Below are positions 5,861 through 6,928 of a stretch of DNA of 6,928 nucleotides, piece after piece (position 1 is the stretch's first letter; each line of letters opens with the position of its first letter). Source of the stretch: Helicobacteraceae bacterium (GTDB taxonomy: Bacteria; Campylobacterota; Campylobacteria; Campylobacterales; Sulfurimonadaceae); the NCBI GenBank assembly GCA_030596305.1, contig JAUVKK010000050.1, positions 1 through 6,928 of the forward strand, in the 5' to 3' direction. Made by a program: the position numbers and the translations under genes. The notes under the pieces are model-generated. The model saw only the letters and a program-made list of their open reading frames with translations, had not been told where the DNA came from and did no database searches.

Positions 5861-6928
5861 ACCTAAAAGTCTACAGTTCTCGATCGTCTTTTTCTTTGCT
5901 GTCAGCACTGTTGTCACCTTTTTGACACTAGGGGCTTACGTTGTCTATGATTATCATGAAGAGTTAAGTACCAACCTGAAAAACTCATTGACGGTCATGG
6001 CTGAAGATGTTGTCCGCCACGAACTTTATAAAAATGACTTGGACACTATAAAAGCCAGCTTTCACTTTTTAGAAGAGTACCATGAAGCGCCGTTTGTAGC
6101 TCTTTTTGATCATCTTGATTTTTCTATTTACGATGCCAAGCCTGTAGATGAAAAAGTCTGCAGTGTCATTAGAGAGTTACCGGATGGCCGCTTCCTCGTA
6201 GTCAGTTCCGGTCGTGATGCAATACAAAATAAGATGTTAGGGTTTATCGCGAAACTACTGTTGGTGTTTGGCACGGTCTTGTTACTGTTTATTTTGATCT
6301 TTACGTACTTTCTCAACCGTCTGTTCCTTCCATTGCGCTGTCTTGTCCGTTTTTGTCAAGACTCTTCGTCTGCAAACGGGAGTATGCCATTGTGCAGCGG
6401 CAGTACAGAGGTCGATAACCTTAAAGAGGCGATCATCGGACTGTTAAATGCCAATCAGACACTCTGTAAACAGAAGCAGGATATCTTTAAAGAGGCTGCT
6501 CATGAGATTAAGTCGCCGATAGCGATCTTAAAAGCACGTCTGGCACTTTTTAAACAAAATGAGAACATCGATAAAGCGGTCTTTGTCCAAGAGAGTGAAG
6601 ATGACATCAAGACGATCAGTAACAAACTGCGTGAACTTCTCTTTTTAAAAGAGATCGAGTGGGACATGCAAAAACAAAAAGAGACGATCTCTATGCAAGA
6701 ACAGTGTTCGATGATGCAGCAGGCATTTAAACCGATCTTAGATAAAAAAGGGTTGACAATGGTCTCTAACTGGGAGGAAGACTTTACCCTCTCTGTTCAT
6801 AAAGAGGCGATGCAGAAGGTGATGCAGGCCGTGTTTGAAAACATCTTTATGCACACAAAGAACAACTCGACCATCACCAACCATGTTGACTCTACACAAC
6901 ATCGCCTACACATTGTCAATGAGATGGG
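5853..6928 (+). CDS. Membrane sensor histidine kinase, TTG start (C-terminus beyond window)
   Basis: Cognate kinase of the preceding regulator; 358 full codons are present and the frame is open at the right edge. TM1 lies at about 9-32 and TM2 at about 129-154, enclosing a periplasmic sensor loop of roughly 95 residues. This is followed by a short HAMP-like linker (RLFLPLRCLVRF) and the dimerisation/phosphoacceptor helix FKEAAHEIKSPIAILKARL with His217. The ATP-binding domain begins after about 285, and VFENIFMHT contains the N-box Asn330; the G boxes are outside the window. I chose TTG at 5853 because GAGGA (5841-5845) lies 7 nt upstream, the overlap with the regulator stop is compact (8 bp), and the first in-frame ATG is residue 49, which would delete TM1. 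The periplasmic domain has no motif I recognise, so the stimulus is unknown. Confidence 0.93.
   Translation, partial: MNKPKSLQFSIVFFFAVSTVVTFLTLGAYVVYDYHEELSTNLKNSLTVMAEDVVRHELYKNDLDTIKASFHFLEEYHEAPFVALFDHLDFSIYDAKPVDEKVCSVIRELPDGRFLVVSSGRDAIQNKMLGFIAKLLLVFGTVLLLFILIFTYFLNRLFLPLRCLVRFCQDSSSANGSMPLCSGSTEVDNLKEAIIGLLNANQTLCKQKQDIFKEAAHEIKSPIAILKARLALFKQNENIDKAVFVQESEDDIKTISNKLRELLFLKEIEWDMQKQKETISMQEQCSMMQQAFKPILDKKGLTMVSNWEEDFTLSVHKEAMQKVMQAVFENIFMHTKNNSTITNHVDSTQHRLHIVNEM

Noticed and set aside
6128..6316. Minus-strand frame of 62 codons
   Set aside because: Antisense to the kinase sensor loop and TM2; no supporting signals.

Overview
The window looks like ordinary chromosome from a Campylobacterota (Epsilonproteobacteria) species, probably a Sulfurimonas/Sulfurovum-type organism. 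This rests on the AT-rich intergenic DNA, the style of the FIST/PAS/GGDEF sensor and OmpR-type two-component pair, and a histidine-rich outer-membrane protein next to a zinc-type ABC binding protein. The genus is inferred from protein style and no search was run. There are no RNA genes, insertion sequences, CRISPR arrays or signs of recent transfer.

Left part (1-2019, minus strand): three genes read leftward as a probable metal (most likely zinc) acquisition cluster. In transcription order they are an 88-residue exported Cys/His protein (1753-2019), a 440-residue outer-membrane beta-barrel protein with His clusters (346-1668), and the N-terminal 112 residues of a ZnuA/TroA-family periplasmic metal-binding protein that runs off the left edge (1-336). 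The last two are tightly coupled: the barrel stop codon lies inside the Shine-Dalgarno of the znuA-like gene. The ABC ATPase and permease would be expected just beyond position 1.

Middle (2058-4907, minus strand): one large cytoplasmic signalling protein, FIST-N / FIST-C / three PAS-type segments / GGDEF. Its GGEEF active site and RxxD inhibitory site are intact, so it should be a ligand-responsive diguanylate cyclase. It ends 38 bp upstream of the small Cys/His gene, so read-through into the metal cluster is possible. A perfect dyad next to that start codon suggests separate control.

Right part (4908-6928): a 305-bp divergent intergenic region with a good promoter for the cyclase, several short palindromes, and two TAACAC direct repeats 11 bp apart in the -35 position before the next gene. 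It is followed on the plus strand by an OmpR/PhoB-family response regulator (5213-5860) and its membrane histidine kinase (5853 to beyond 6928). The kinase starts with TTG inside the regulator's last codons and is easily missed if only ATG starts are considered.

No clearly new biological system is visible. The most interesting leads are the small Cys/His protein as an unassigned component of metal import, the dyad over its start, and the possible autoregulatory direct repeats of the two-component system.
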